Assembly (NCBI GenBank): GCA_024280995.1
Contig: JAMXLM010000036.1
Coordinates: forward strand, 1-64,000
Source: Candidatus Dormiibacterota bacterium
GTDB lineage: Bacteria > Chloroflexota > Dormibacteria > Dormibacterales > Dormibacteraceae
DNA: 64,000 nucleotides
Direction of reading: 5' to 3'
Shown here: in pieces, positions 8,798-16,926 of the stretch
Numbering within the stretch: the first letter of the stretch is position 1
Layout: the number at the start of each line of letters is the position of its first letter
Program-made: the position numbers and the translations under genes
Notes under the pieces: generated by a model
What the model was told of the DNA's origin: nothing
Databases searched by the model: none
The model's input: only the letters and a program-made list of their open reading frames with translations

Positions 8798-8820
8798 GCG
8801 GCCGGGCTTTGCCCGGCCGC
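8798..8820. terminator. Perfect GC hairpin after rlmN
   Basis: Arms of ten bases (8798-8807 and 8811-8820) pair perfectly around a TTT loop, 36 bases after the rlmN stop. There is no T-tract, so it may be a factor-assisted terminator or a 3'-end stabilising hairpin. Confidence 0.5.
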
Positions 8821-8894
8821 GACGCACGTTTCAACTGGGCGTTCTCGCATCGCGTGTCGTGAGGGAACTCAAATAGTCCCAACCTCTCCGGAAG

Positions 8895-8913
8895 GGGTTC
8901 GGGCGCCGAACCC
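8895..8913. other. Perfect 8-bp hairpin in rlmN-DUF72 gap
   Basis: GGGTTCGG-GCG-CCGAACCC, a second strong hairpin in the 242-base gap 8762-9003. No gene is seen in this gap. The stretch around 8820-8865 is weakly similar to the core of the intergenic repeat described at 51.7 kb. Confidence 0.4.
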
Positions 8914-8971
8914 GGCGCTTTGGACGATCGGACTGTGGAGTTCGTGGAGCGCCGTTGAGGCGCCCAGCGAA

Positions 8972-8995
8972 GGGGGAACCGGGCACGGTTCCCCC
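8972..8995. other. Perfect 9-bp hairpin just upstream of DUF72 gene
   Basis: GGGGGAACC-GGGCAC-GGTTCCCCC ends eight bases before the ATG at 9004. A stem this stable on the mRNA could hide or insulate the start codon; it could also terminate upstream readthrough. Confidence 0.45.
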
Positions 8996-9003
8996 TACGA
9001 CTG

Positions 9004-9708
9004 ATGCTTTTCGCCGGCACGTCCGGCTTCAGCTATTCGTCGTGGAAGGGCGGCTTCTATCCGCGCAGCCTTTCGGGGCCGAAGATGCTGCGCTACTACT
9101 CCGAGCGGCTCAACGGCCTGGAGGTCAACGGGAGCTTTTATCGCACCACTCCTGAATCGACACTCCTCAAGTGGGCGGCGGAGACGCCCGAAGGATTCAG
9201 GTTCTGCATGAAGGCCAACCGCGGCCTCACCTACTCGGCTGAAGCGTTCGACAAGGTCGGGCTGGCGCGCCTCTTCTCGCAGCGGATTTCTCTTCTCGGC
9301 GAGCGGCTCGGGCCGGTCCTGCTCCAGTTCCCGCCGACGCGACAGAAGAACGTCGCGCTTCTGGAATCGCTGCTCAGCGCGCTCGAGCGTCCCGCCGCCG
9401 CGGAGTTCCGACACGAATCGTGGTTCGACGAGGACACCTATCGCGTCCTGCGCGAGCACCGCGGAGCGCTCGTCGTCACCGATGAGGAGAAATGGCCCCG
9501 CGCGCCATTGGTGGCGCTTGGTTCTGTGGCCTACTTCCGGCTACGTCGCGGCTACACGACCAGGGCTCTCGATCCCTGGATCGAACAGGTCCGGTCCGCG
9601 ATCGCGACCCACGACGAGGTGCATGTCTATTTCAAGCATTACTCGGCGTCGCCTGCGCTGGCTCGCCGGCTTTTGAGGCTCGCCACACCAGCACCGGTAT
9701 CAGGATGA
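9004..9708 (+). CDS. DUF72 (YecE-like) protein
   Basis: 234 residues with typical family features: GTSGFSYSSWKG at the start, YYSERLNGLEVNGSFYRTP-like segment near 35-50, GPVLLQFPP (about 100) and YFKHY near the C-terminus. DUF72 proteins form a TIM-barrel fold and their biochemical role is unsettled. The 3' end overlaps that of lgt by 77 bases on the opposite strand; the last 25 residues are encoded in the overlap. Confidence 0.88.
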   Translation: MLFAGTSGFSYSSWKGGFYPRSLSGPKMLRYYSERLNGLEVNGSFYRTTPESTLLKWAAETPEGFRFCMKANRGLTYSAEAFDKVGLARLFSQRISLLGERLGPVLLQFPPTRQKNVALLESLLSALERPAAAEFRHESWFDEDTYRVLREHRGALVVTDEEKWPRAPLVALGSVAYFRLRRGYTTRALDPWIEQVRSAIATHDEVHVYFKHYSASPALARRLLRLATPAPVSG

Positions 9709-10465
9709 CGGCGAGGACCACCATGAGCGCCGACGCGAGCTGTGCCTGGCGAAGCCCGATGAACACGGCCGGGTCGAGGCGCAGGTAGCTGAGGAAGAAG
9801 CGGCCGGTGGCGTAGACGCCGAAATAGATCAGCCCCAGCACGCCGTCCGGCACGCGACGCTTGATGCGCTGGTGGAACGGAAGGATCAACGCGAGGATCC
9901 CGAGGCACAGCACCATCTCGTAGGCGACCTCGGGATGGACGACGATGCCGGGCTGGCCCAGGGTGTTCGGATTGACGTAGACGACGCCCCAAGGAAGGTT
10001 GGTCGGACTGCCGTGGTGCTCGCCGTTGATGACATCGCCGATGCGACCGACCGCCAGGCCGATCATCGCCGCGGGGCCCCCGGCGTCGAGCAGCTTCCAG
10101 AAGGAGACCTTCGCCCGACGGGTCCATACCCAGGCGCCGAGCATCGCCCCGAACAGGCCGCCCCACTGGCTGATGCCGCCCTCGGTCAGGGCGAAGATGC
10201 GCAGCAGCTGGCCGTTCTCGAACAGACGGAAGTTCTCCCAGACATACAGAAGGCGCGCGCCGATCAGCCCGAATATGACCATCCACGCGAGCCCGTCGCC
10301 GCCCCGCCCTTTCACCGCAGGTTCGTCCTTCTCGAACAGCCAGAAACCGAGGCGCGCCGCGGCGATGATGCCGAGCACGGAGAAGACGCCGTGCCAGGTG
10401 ATGAGGAGCGGGCCGATGCGGACGATGTTCGGGTCGAGGTCGATGACGATGGCGAGATAGTTCAC
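9632..10465 (-). CDS. lgt: Prolipoprotein diacylglyceryl transferase Lgt
   Basis: 277 residues from GTG 10465, which overlaps the gltX stop (GTGA). Lgt moves diacylglycerol from phosphatidylglycerol to the lipobox Cys of prolipoproteins at the cytoplasmic membrane. About seven hydrophobic segments and the family signature GRIGDVINGEHHG are present, with the conserved Arg and Asn. The C-terminal ~25 codons overlap the convergent DUF72 gene. Confidence 0.95.
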   Translation of the reverse strand: MNYLAIVIDLDPNIVRIGPLLITWHGVFSVLGIIAAARLGFWLFEKDEPAVKGRGGDGLAWMVIFGLIGARLLYVWENFRLFENGQLLRIFALTEGGISQWGGLFGAMLGAWVWTRRAKVSFWKLLDAGGPAAMIGLAVGRIGDVINGEHHGSPTNLPWGVVYVNPNTLGQPGIVVHPEVAYEMVLCLGILALILPFHQRIKRRVPDGVLGLIYFGVYATGRFFLSYLRLDPAVFIGLRQAQLASALMVVLAVILIPVLVWRASKAGEPAQATPSNA

Positions 10466-11844
10466 GCCGCACGCTCCAGGCGGGACAGCGCCTTGTCCTT
10501 GGGCAGCAGCGCGAACGCGTAGTGGATGGGCAGCGAGACCTTCTTGCCCGTCAGCGCGTCGCGCAGGGGGTTGTAGAACTTGCCTTTGCTCACGCCAGAG
10601 GTCTCGACGGCCTTCTCCAGCGCGGACTCGATCGGCTCCGGCTCCCACGGCGTGGGCCGCAGGGCGTCGACGGCTGCCCGGACCCGCTGCGCAGTCTCGG
10701 CGTCGAGCGATGGCGGTGGCGGATCGGTCCAGAGGTATTCGAGGTAATCGACCGACTGCGAGAGCTTGAACATCCGCGTGCGCAAGGGCGGGATTGCGCG
10801 GCGGATCGTCTCGCCGTCGACGTTCTGCAGGAACGGCTCGAGCCGCGTGGCCAGCTCGTCGTCGCTGAGGTTGCGTATGTACTCACCGTCCATCCAGTTG
10901 AGCTTCTCCCAGTCGAAGCGCGCGCCGGCGCGCTGGACGCGCTCGAACGAGAAAGCCTCGAGCAGCTGATCGAAAGAGAAGATCTCCTGCTCCGTTCCGG
11001 GGTTCCAGCCCAGCAACGCGAGGTAGTTGAGCAGCGCCTCTGGCAGATAGCCCTGCTCGCGAAACAAGGCGAGGTTTGCCTCGGGGTGCTTGCGCTTCGA
11101 GAGCTTCGCGCCGTCCTTCGCGAGGATCAGCGGCATGTGGGCGTAGGCCACGGGGCGCTTGTAGCCAAGCGCGTCCACGAGCATCAGCTGGTAGGGCGTG
11201 TTCGAAAGGTGCTCCTCCCCGCGGATCACGTGGGTGATCTCCATCCGCGCGTCGTCCACGGGGCTCGCGAACTGGTAGGTCGGAAACCCGTCCGATTTCA
11301 TGATGATGAAGTCGCCGATCAGGTCTGCGTCGAAGCGCATCTCGCCGCGGACCATGTCGGTGAAAGTGACCTCGCCGCCCGGGACCTTGAACCGCACCGC
11401 AAAGACGGAGCGATCGTCCGGCGGATTGAGCAGGCAGCGCCGGGAGTATCTGTACGGGCGCTTGTCCGCCTGGGCCTGCCGGCGTTCCGCCTCCAGCTCC
11501 TCCGGTGTGCAGTAGCAGCGGTAGGCGCTGCCTTCCTTGATGAGACGCGCAGCGTCCTCTCGGTAGAGGTCGACTCGCTCGGATTGGCGATAGGGGGCAT
11601 CGGGGCCGCCCTTGTCCGGGCCCTCGTCCCAGTCGAGGCCGAGCCAACGGAGGCTCTCGTAGATGAGCGCCTCGTACTCGGGTCGGTTGCGCTCCATGTC
11701 GGTGTCGTCGATGCGGAGCACGAACGTGCCGCCTTGCTTGCGCGCGAAAAGGATGTTGTAAAGCGCGGTGCTGGCGGTGCCCAGGTGTGCGAAGCCCGTC
11801 GGGCTGGGCGCGATCCTGACACGGACGGGTTCAGACACCGCCAT
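10462..11844 (-). CDS. gltX: Glutamyl-tRNA synthetase
   Basis: 460 residues; class I synthetase charging tRNA-Glu. The HIGH-type motif lies in PSPTGFAHLGTA and the KMSKS-type motif is KLSKRK in GAKLSKRKHPE. Whether it also charges tRNA-Gln cannot be decided here. ATG 11844 directly abuts a TAGGAT box; GTG at codon 3 (11838) lies six bases past that box and is the better start if the transcript is leaderless. Operon with lgt. Confidence 0.96.
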   Translation of the reverse strand: MAVSEPVRVRIAPSPTGFAHLGTASTALYNILFARKQGGTFVLRIDDTDMERNRPEYEALIYESLRWLGLDWDEGPDKGGPDAPYRQSERVDLYREDAARLIKEGSAYRCYCTPEELEAERRQAQADKRPYRYSRRCLLNPPDDRSVFAVRFKVPGGEVTFTDMVRGEMRFDADLIGDFIIMKSDGFPTYQFASPVDDARMEITHVIRGEEHLSNTPYQLMLVDALGYKRPVAYAHMPLILAKDGAKLSKRKHPEANLALFREQGYLPEALLNYLALLGWNPGTEQEIFSFDQLLEAFSFERVQRAGARFDWEKLNWMDGEYIRNLSDDELATRLEPFLQNVDGETIRRAIPPLRTRMFKLSQSVDYLEYLWTDPPPPSLDAETAQRVRAAVDALRPTPWEPEPIESALEKAVETSGVSKGKFYNPLRDALTGKKVSLPIHYAFALLPKDKALSRLERAA

Positions 11845-11850
11845 ATCCTA
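11844..11850. promoter_or_regulatory. Shared bidirectional -10 element (TATCCTA)
   Basis: TATCCT reads as a -10 on the plus strand nine bases before ATG 11859. The same bases read TAGGAT on the minus strand six bases before gltX codon 3. One heptamer thus appears to serve two divergent genes whose starts are only 14-20 bases apart. Confidence 0.5.
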
Positions 11851-11858
11851 CGAACGTC

Positions 11859-12590
11859 ATGGAGATGCCCACAGGGATGCTTGCGCTCGTCGGCGGCGAC
11901 GAGTTCAACCCCGGCAACGAAGAGCAGGACCGCATGCTGGCCAGGGCGGCGGGCCGCGGGACCGCCTTCGTGGTGCCCACGGCCGCGGCCCGGCAAGGGC
12001 CCGAGCGCGCGGTCGCACATGCGACCGCGTGGTTCGAGCGCTTCGATCTCGAGCTGCGCGAGCTGCCCGTCCTGACGCGGACGAGCGCCAACTCCAGGGA
12101 GCTTGCCGACCTCGCCCGCGACGGCGGATTCTTCTACCTGGTCGGCGGCGACCCGGGCCTCGTGGTCCAGGTCCTTCAGGCGACGCGGGTGTGGACCTCG
12201 ATCTTCCAGGCCTGGCGAGACGGCGCGAGCCTCGCCGGCTCGTCGGCCGGGGCGATGGCGCTTTGCAGTCACACCCTGATCCGCGCGGGCTGGCCTGACC
12301 GTACGCAGCGCCGCCCGGTGAGCGCGCTCGGGGTCGTCGCCAACGCGGCCGTCGCGCCGCACTTCGAGAAGTTCGGCCAGAGATGGGTCGAATCGGCCAA
12401 ACGCGAGCTTCCGGGCGTCACCATCCTCGGCCTCGACGAGCGCACCGCGGCCGTGTGGTCGGACGGCGAGTGGGTTTCCGCCGGACCGGGGGCGGTGACG
12501 GTGATCAAAGGCGCGAGGGTTGAGCGTTTCTCCAGCGGGATGAAAGTAACCGGGCTCGCGACGCCCGCCCGTATGCTTCCGACGACCTGA
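11859..12590 (+). CDS. Peptidase S51 / cyanophycinase-like hydrolase
   Basis: 243 residues with the S51 layout: LVGGDEFNPGNEEQD at the start, FYLVGGDPG in the middle and the nucleophile elbow GSSAGAM with catalytic Ser near 129. The family includes dipeptidase E (Asp-X dipeptides) and cyanophycinase. No cyanophycin synthetase is nearby, so the substrate is open. Only one base separates its stop from the next GTG start. Confidence 0.85.
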   Translation: MEMPTGMLALVGGDEFNPGNEEQDRMLARAAGRGTAFVVPTAAARQGPERAVAHATAWFERFDLELRELPVLTRTSANSRELADLARDGGFFYLVGGDPGLVVQVLQATRVWTSIFQAWRDGASLAGSSAGAMALCSHTLIRAGWPDRTQRRPVSALGVVANAAVAPHFEKFGQRWVESAKRELPGVTILGLDERTAAVWSDGEWVSAGPGAVTVIKGARVERFSSGMKVTGLATPARMLPTT

Positions 12591-12591
12591 A

Positions 12592-13491
12592 GTGATCAGC
12601 CAGAAGAATGCGCCACAGCTCGTCCAGTCGGGCTTCGTGGACGTCGGCGACCTGCGGGTTCACCACATGGTCGGCGGTCGCGGCCCCGCGGTTCTCTTCA
12701 TCCACGGCCTCGGGACCTCCGGGTACATGGAGTGGCGCCGAAACCTCGAGCCAACAGCGGCCAGGCACCGTGTGTTCGCGCCAGATCTTCCTGGCTACGG
12801 CCGCACGGACAAGCCGCGCACGCGCTACACCGTTCCGTACTTCGGCCGCTTCGTCGTCCGCTACATGCGGGAGCTGGGGCTCCGCTCGGCCACGTTGGTG
12901 GGCGCGTCCCTCGGCGGTCGCATCGCCCTCGAGGTCGCGCTGGACGAGCCGCGAATGGTGCGCAAGCTGGTGCTGGTGAACACCCTCGGTTTCGGCCGGC
13001 CCAAGGTACAGATGGCGCAGATGGCCTACGGCCTGGTCACGGTTCCGCGCGTCGGCGAGGCGGCCATGCGTTTTGCGCGCGATGCGCTCGGATGGGCGTC
13101 CCCGAGCGTCATTCGCAGGGTCGTCGGCAGGTTTGCGGGTTCGAGCTCGGACCTGCGCGAGACGCTGGACGACGACTATCTCGCCAACCTCCGTGAGCTG
13201 TACGCGGAGGACGGCTTTCACACCGCGTACCTGTCCACGATTCGGTCGCTGATCGGGCCGCGAGCGCTGTTCGGGGGACACCACGACGTCACCCGCCGGC
13301 TCAACGAGCTGAACATCCCGGTTCAGCTCATATGGGGCGCCGACGATCCTCTCTTTCCGGTCGCGCACGCAAGGCGCGCGCAGGAGATGATCGCCGGCAG
13401 CAAGCTTGCGGTGATCAAAGGCGCAGGGCACTCGGTGCAGGCGGAGCGCCCGGAGGAGTTCAACCGCGTCCTCCTCGAATTCCTCGACTGA
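12592..13491 (+). CDS. Alpha/beta-fold hydrolase
   Basis: 299 residues from GTG 12592. It has the oxyanion segment FIHGLGTSG, nucleophile elbow GASLGG, the acid in WGADDPLFP and His in GAGHSVQ. A cytosolic esterase or lipase-like enzyme is likely. It is followed by a PlsC-type acyltransferase whose open frame is +1 relative to it and overlaps its 3' end. Confidence 0.88.
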   Translation: MISQKNAPQLVQSGFVDVGDLRVHHMVGGRGPAVLFIHGLGTSGYMEWRRNLEPTAARHRVFAPDLPGYGRTDKPRTRYTVPYFGRFVVRYMRELGLRSATLVGASLGGRIALEVALDEPRMVRKLVLVNTLGFGRPKVQMAQMAYGLVTVPRVGEAAMRFARDALGWASPSVIRRVVGRFAGSSSDLRETLDDDYLANLRELYAEDGFHTAYLSTIRSLIGPRALFGGHHDVTRRLNELNIPVQLIWGADDPLFPVAHARRAQEMIAGSKLAVIKGAGHSVQAERPEEFNRVLLEFLD

Positions 13492-13606
13492 GGACCCGTC
13501 GCAAGAGAGTCGCTACCGGAGTCCGGAGTACCGGGTCCTCGTCAGCGGCCCGAGCGATCCGCTCGTCCACGCCTCGCCGCTCGATCCGCCTCGCACATAT
13601 CTCTTC

Positions 13607-14197
13607 CTGCGCCGGCTCGTCGCATGGATCATCACCCATCTGTTCCGCATCACGGTCGTCGGGAAGGAGAACATCCCGAAGCCGCCGTTCATCATCGCCG
13701 CCAACCACCAGGCCTGGTACGACCCGGCGTTCATCATCCCGTTCTTTCCGCCACGTCCTGTCATCTACACCATGGCCAAGCGCGAGACGGTATTCAACCG
13801 CGCGTGGAAACGGCGACTGCTGCCGCTGATCGGCGTGTTCCCGATCTCGCCCAACAGGGGCGAGCTCGACGAGCAGGGCCTGCGCACCGTCTACCAGGTG
13901 CTCGAGCGCGGCGGGGTGATCCTCATGTTTCCCGAGGGTCGATACTCGCGCGGGCCCGCGCTGCGGCCGCTGAAGAACGGCATCGGGTTCTTTGCGCTGC
14001 AGGCAGGAGTTCCGATCAGCCCCGTCGCCGTCAACGGCACCGACGCCCTCTGGCCCTTCCGCCGGATCGACGTCTCGATCGCCCGCCCGGTGCTACCCGA
14101 CCTTCCGGCGTGGTGGGAGCTGGGCCGTCGTGTCAACGGCGTCGTGGACCGGGTGAGGACGGCAATCGCGACAGCCTTGCAGCGACGCCGAGCATAG
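13607..14197 (+). CDS. PlsC-type acyltransferase; probable CTG start
   Basis: The frame is open from 13415 to 14197 but has no ATG, GTG or TTG until 13772, and that start would delete the catalytic motif. The protein needs at least the segment with NHQAWYD (the NHX4D motif of 1-acylglycerol-3-phosphate acyltransferases) encoded near 13701-13721; FPEGRYSR (block III) and PVAVNG follow. CTG 13607 is the only in-frame NTG upstream of the motif and gives 196 residues, a normal PlsC length. It may make phosphatidic acid or another acyl ester. Alternatives are a +1 frameshift from the upstream hydrolase or an assembly indel. Confidence 0.8.
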   Translation: MRRLVAWIITHLFRITVVGKENIPKPPFIIAANHQAWYDPAFIIPFFPPRPVIYTMAKRETVFNRAWKRRLLPLIGVFPISPNRGELDEQGLRTVYQVLERGGVILMFPEGRYSRGPALRPLKNGIGFFALQAGVPISPVAVNGTDALWPFRRIDVSIARPVLPDLPAWWELGRRVNGVVDRVRTAIATALQRRRA

Positions 14198-14214
14198 CCT
14201 CGGAGCCGCCAGCC

Positions 14215-14220
14215 TAAAAT
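14215..14220 (+). promoter_or_regulatory. Putative -10 box of epimerase gene
   Basis: TAAAAT, nine bases before the TTG start at 14230, with no Shine-Dalgarno. This suggests a leaderless or very short-leader transcript, starting a new unit after the acyltransferase. Confidence 0.5.
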
Positions 14221-14229
14221 CGGCGAGCT

Positions 14230-15171
14230 TTGCACCTCGTGATCGGCGGCGGCGATTTTCTCGGCGCGCACATCACGAGCGCCCTCGCGGCTGACGTTCC
14301 GGTGATCGAGCTCGATGCCGACGCCGATGCGGAGACCCTCGACGATGCGATCGCCGGCGTCGAGTTCGTCGTGTTCTGCGCCCAGACGATGTCGCCCGCG
14401 CGACGGCTGAGCGTCCGCAGGCAGCCGGCCCCGGCACTCAAGAACGTGGTCGACGCGGCACGCAGGGCTCGCGTCCGACGCATCGTGCACGTGTCGACCG
14501 CGGACGTCTATGGGCCGGACCATTTCGCGCGCGTCAAAGAGACCTCTCGCGTCAAGCCCGCTCATGCCTACGAGCGGAACAAGCTGGCGGAGGAGGAGTG
14601 GCTGGTGGCCGCGGCCGGCGACGTCGAGGTCGTGATCCTGCGCCCGGCGCGTGTCTTCGGAGAGGGAGAGGACTGGATCCTGCCGAGGCTCATGAAGGCT
14701 GCCGTGCAGGGCCGGGTCTGGCTGCCCGGCGGCGGAAAGGCGTCGCAGACCTTCGTCGCCGCGTCCGACGTCGGCCGCGCGTGCCTGGCGGCTTCGGACA
14801 GGGGCCGGCCCGGACATCGGTACCTGGTCGGCGGCTTCGATTCGAACTGGCGCGAGTTTCTGATGTCGGCCGCTCGGGCGGCCGGCTTCGCGGCCGAGAT
14901 CGGCTCGGTGCCCTACGACCTCGCGCATCTCAGGGCGCTGGCGCTCGAGAGCATGACCCCGCCCGGCGCTTCGGTGTGGCCTGGCGTCTACGGGCTCGAC
15001 GTGCTGGGTAAGGCGCACTTCTACGACGACTCGCACTCCCGGCGCGAGCTCACGTGGTCGCCGTCGGTCGGCAGCTTCGAGCAGGAGATGCCGGCGATGA
15101 CGCGCTGGCTTAACGGTCTTCCGGAGGTCGCGGCGGCGCTGGCGGAGGCTACTTCACCGCCAGGCAGGTGA
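14230..15171 (+). CDS. NAD-dependent epimerase/dehydratase (extended SDR)
   Basis: 313 residues from TTG 14230. The N-terminal nucleotide-binding motif is GGGDFLGAH (a G-x-x-x-x-G-A variant of GxxGxxG) and the catalytic Tyr-Lys pair is in YERNK; HVSTADVYG supplies the Ser/Thr. It probably acts on a nucleotide sugar or a sugar-derived substrate, which I cannot identify. The last 23 bases overlap the convergent RAM-domain gene. Confidence 0.85.
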   Translation: MHLVIGGGDFLGAHITSALAADVPVIELDADADAETLDDAIAGVEFVVFCAQTMSPARRLSVRRQPAPALKNVVDAARRARVRRIVHVSTADVYGPDHFARVKETSRVKPAHAYERNKLAEEEWLVAAAGDVEVVILRPARVFGEGEDWILPRLMKAAVQGRVWLPGGGKASQTFVAASDVGRACLAASDRGRPGHRYLVGGFDSNWREFLMSAARAAGFAAEIGSVPYDLAHLRALALESMTPPGASVWPGVYGLDVLGKAHFYDDSHSRRELTWSPSVGSFEQEMPAMTRWLNGLPEVAAALAEATSPPGR

Positions 15172-15376
15172 TCGTCTTGAAGACTCCGTCGATCTTCTGG
15201 ATCTTGTCGACGATCAGCGAACCGATGGAGTTCACGTCCGGGGCCTCGCAGACCGCGATGACGTCGTACTCACCGGTGATGGCGTCCGCGGCCGAGATTC
15301 CCGCCACGCCTTCCATCTTCTTGGCAACTTCGAGCGCTCGGCCTGGCGACGCGTTGATCAGCACGTAAGCCTTCAT
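15149..15376 (-). CDS. Stand-alone Lrp/AsnC ligand-binding (RAM) domain
   Basis: 75 residues matching only the C-terminal ligand-binding half of Lrp/AsnC regulators (start MKAYVLINASPG; GEYDVIAV; end VFKTITCLAVK). There is no DNA-binding helix-turn-helix. Such lone RAM proteins form decamers that bind amino acids or modulate partners. AGGGGG lies about nine bases upstream. Last gene of a minus-strand operon 16922-15149. Confidence 0.88.
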   Translation of the reverse strand: MKAYVLINASPGRALEVAKKMEGVAGISAADAITGEYDVIAVCEAPDVNSIGSLIVDKIQKIDGVFKTITCLAVK

Positions 15377-15416
15377 CGACTAACCCCCTGACCCTCCAGA
15401 AATGACGGAAACCGCC

Positions 15417-15578
15417 TCAATGTAGCTTCTTTTTGCGGCTTCGTTTGTCGGCCAGGTGCTGGGCCAGCTTCTTCAGCCCGGGATTGACGGCGACGACCTT
15501 GGGGCCGCGCACCTTCCTGTCGCGGGCTTTGACGCGCGCGCTCTCGCGCGGCGCGACCCGGTCCAGTTCCTCGCTCAT
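15417..15578 (-). CDS. Small basic protein, 53 aa
   Basis: The ATG at 15578 overlaps the stop of the upstream membrane protein gene as ATGA, which supports translation. The 53-residue product starts MSEELDRVAPRES and is strongly basic, with repeated Arg/Lys through the middle and a KRSRKKKLH tail. It may bind RNA or DNA. I do not recognise a family. Confidence 0.6.
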   Translation of the reverse strand: MSEELDRVAPRESARVKARDRKVRGPKVVAVNPGLKKLAQHLADKRSRKKKLH

Positions 15579-16552
15579 GATGTTGGTGCGGGCGGCGGTG
15601 CGGGCGCGCTGGGAGGCGCCTGGTACGGAACCGCTGGCGCGTAGTCGACGTCAAGCCGGCGAAATGCGAGCGTCCAGTAGGTGGAGCTCTGGGCCGCGAA
15701 AAAGCTACCTATCGCGAATGACACCACAACGAGGAGCAGCGATCCGGCGACCGCCAGCGGCACCACGGCGGAACTGTTCGCCGCGCCGATCACCAGGCCG
15801 ACGATGACCAGGGGGAGGAACACGATGCCGAGGACAAGGCCGAGCGCCAGACCGACGATCACCGCGACGGCGATTGCAAGCAGCCAGACCAACAGGGTGC
15901 GGCCCAAACGCTTGAAGAGGAGACGGTGGCCGCGGACGATCCCCGCTCGCGCCTTGAGCTGCTCGAGGATCACCGCCCGCGTGCCCAGGCGATCGAGCAG
16001 GGACAGGTAGATCAAGTAGGGGATCGCCAGCAACAGGAGCAGCGTGAAGAGCCCGATGAAGGCACCTGCCACGGCGCTGCCGGTGATGGCCGCGTAGATG
16101 GAGACGGCGAGCCCGATGAACACGGCGAGAACCGGGAGGCCGAGCAGGACGAAAAAGAGCCGGAATCGCACGATGACCCACATCGTGCTCAATCCCGACC
16201 GCCACGCCCAGCCGAGGTTGAACGGCCGCTCCGCGTCGTGCTCGGCCGACGCCCGCACGGTGGCGCCCTCGCAGATCGCTTCCAGCAAGAAGATTGCGAT
16301 CGCCACGACCAGCCAGACGACGACGACCACGGCCACCAGCCCTGCGTGGCTGCTCAACCAGTTGCTGAAGTTCGTCTGCGCGTCGGCGAGCTGCTGCCGG
16401 CTCGGACCGCCGCCGCGGGGCGGGTAGTTGAAGCCGCTGCCAGTGCCGAAGCTGCCGCTGCCGGTCTCGCCTGAGAACAGGGCGATCAGCCAGAGGTACT
16501 TGAACCGCCAGGCGATGCTGAAGGAGCGGGTCACGTTCTCCCAGTAGGGCAT
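15575..16552 (-). CDS. Polytopic membrane protein, Pro-rich tail
   Basis: 325 residues with about six hydrophobic segments (near 17-25, 70-95, 125-160, 165-190, 220-260, 265-290), a Gly-rich loop (about 29-50) and a C-terminal Pro/Ala tail. It resembles DUF975/DUF7544-like proteins of unknown role. Four bases separate it from the upstream thioesterase and it overlaps the 53-aa gene downstream, so it belongs to that operon. Confidence 0.75.
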   Translation of the reverse strand: MPYWENVTRSFSIAWRFKYLWLIALFSGETGSGSFGTGSGFNYPPRGGGPSRQQLADAQTNFSNWLSSHAGLVAVVVVVWLVVAIAIFLLEAICEGATVRASAEHDAERPFNLGWAWRSGLSTMWVIVRFRLFFVLLGLPVLAVFIGLAVSIYAAITGSAVAGAFIGLFTLLLLLAIPYLIYLSLLDRLGTRAVILEQLKARAGIVRGHRLLFKRLGRTLLVWLLAIAVAVIVGLALGLVLGIVFLPLVIVGLVIGAANSSAVVPLAVAGSLLLVVVSFAIGSFFAAQSSTYWTLAFRRLDVDYAPAVPYQAPPSAPAPPPAPTS

Positions 16553-16556
16553 CGCT

Positions 16557-16922
16557 CTAGAAGGTCGCCGGGACGATGGCCCGCTTGTGGATGCCGGTGC
16601 CCAGGAGCGTCTCGCCCTCTCGGCACTCGACCTCGAAGTGGAGCTTGGTGCCCCTCACCTCGGTCAGCCGAGAGCTCACCGTCACAGTCCGGCCGGGAGC
16701 GGTCGGGGCGAGGTGACGGACGTGCACCTCGTAGCCCACCGTGGTGTGGTCGGGAGGCAGCATGCGTTCTACCGAGCGATGGCATGTGAGCTCCATGAGC
16801 CCGATCATGGCCGGCGTCGAGAACGTGCCCTTACCGCCGACGTGGTGGGTGAGGAGTTCGCCCTGCACGACACGCTCGACGTGGCCTTTGATGCCCGGAA
16901 GTATCTCTTCGACCGTGTCCAT
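16557..16922 (-). CDS. Hotdog-fold thioesterase (FlK-like)
   Basis: 121 residues from ATG 16922. The fold is recognisable from the segment FSTPAMIGLMELTCHRS (about 34-50), GYEVHVRHLAPTAPG and the closing GTGIHKRAIV. FlK-type enzymes hydrolyse acyl-CoA thioesters with a Thr/Glu/His set; this copy keeps T and E in the expected helix. It heads the four-gene minus-strand operon. A CACAAT box ends seven bases upstream of the ATG. Confidence 0.8.
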   Translation of the reverse strand: MDTVEEILPGIKGHVERVVQGELLTHHVGGKGTFSTPAMIGLMELTCHRSVERMLPPDHTTVGYEVHVRHLAPTAPGRTVTVSSRLTEVRGTKLHFEVECREGETLLGTGIHKRAIVPATF

Positions 16923-16926
16923 TCGA

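Noticed and set aside
12592..14197. Single fused hydrolase-acyltransferase gene
   Set aside because: Not adopted as the annotation: no classical slippery site is seen at the hydrolase stop (CTC GAC TGA), and CTG initiation explains the frame without recoding. Kept as an alternative in the findings.
15373..15654. 93-codon Arg-rich frame on the minus strand
   Set aside because: It overlaps the better supported 53-aa gene and the end of the membrane protein in another frame; composition is that of a shadow.
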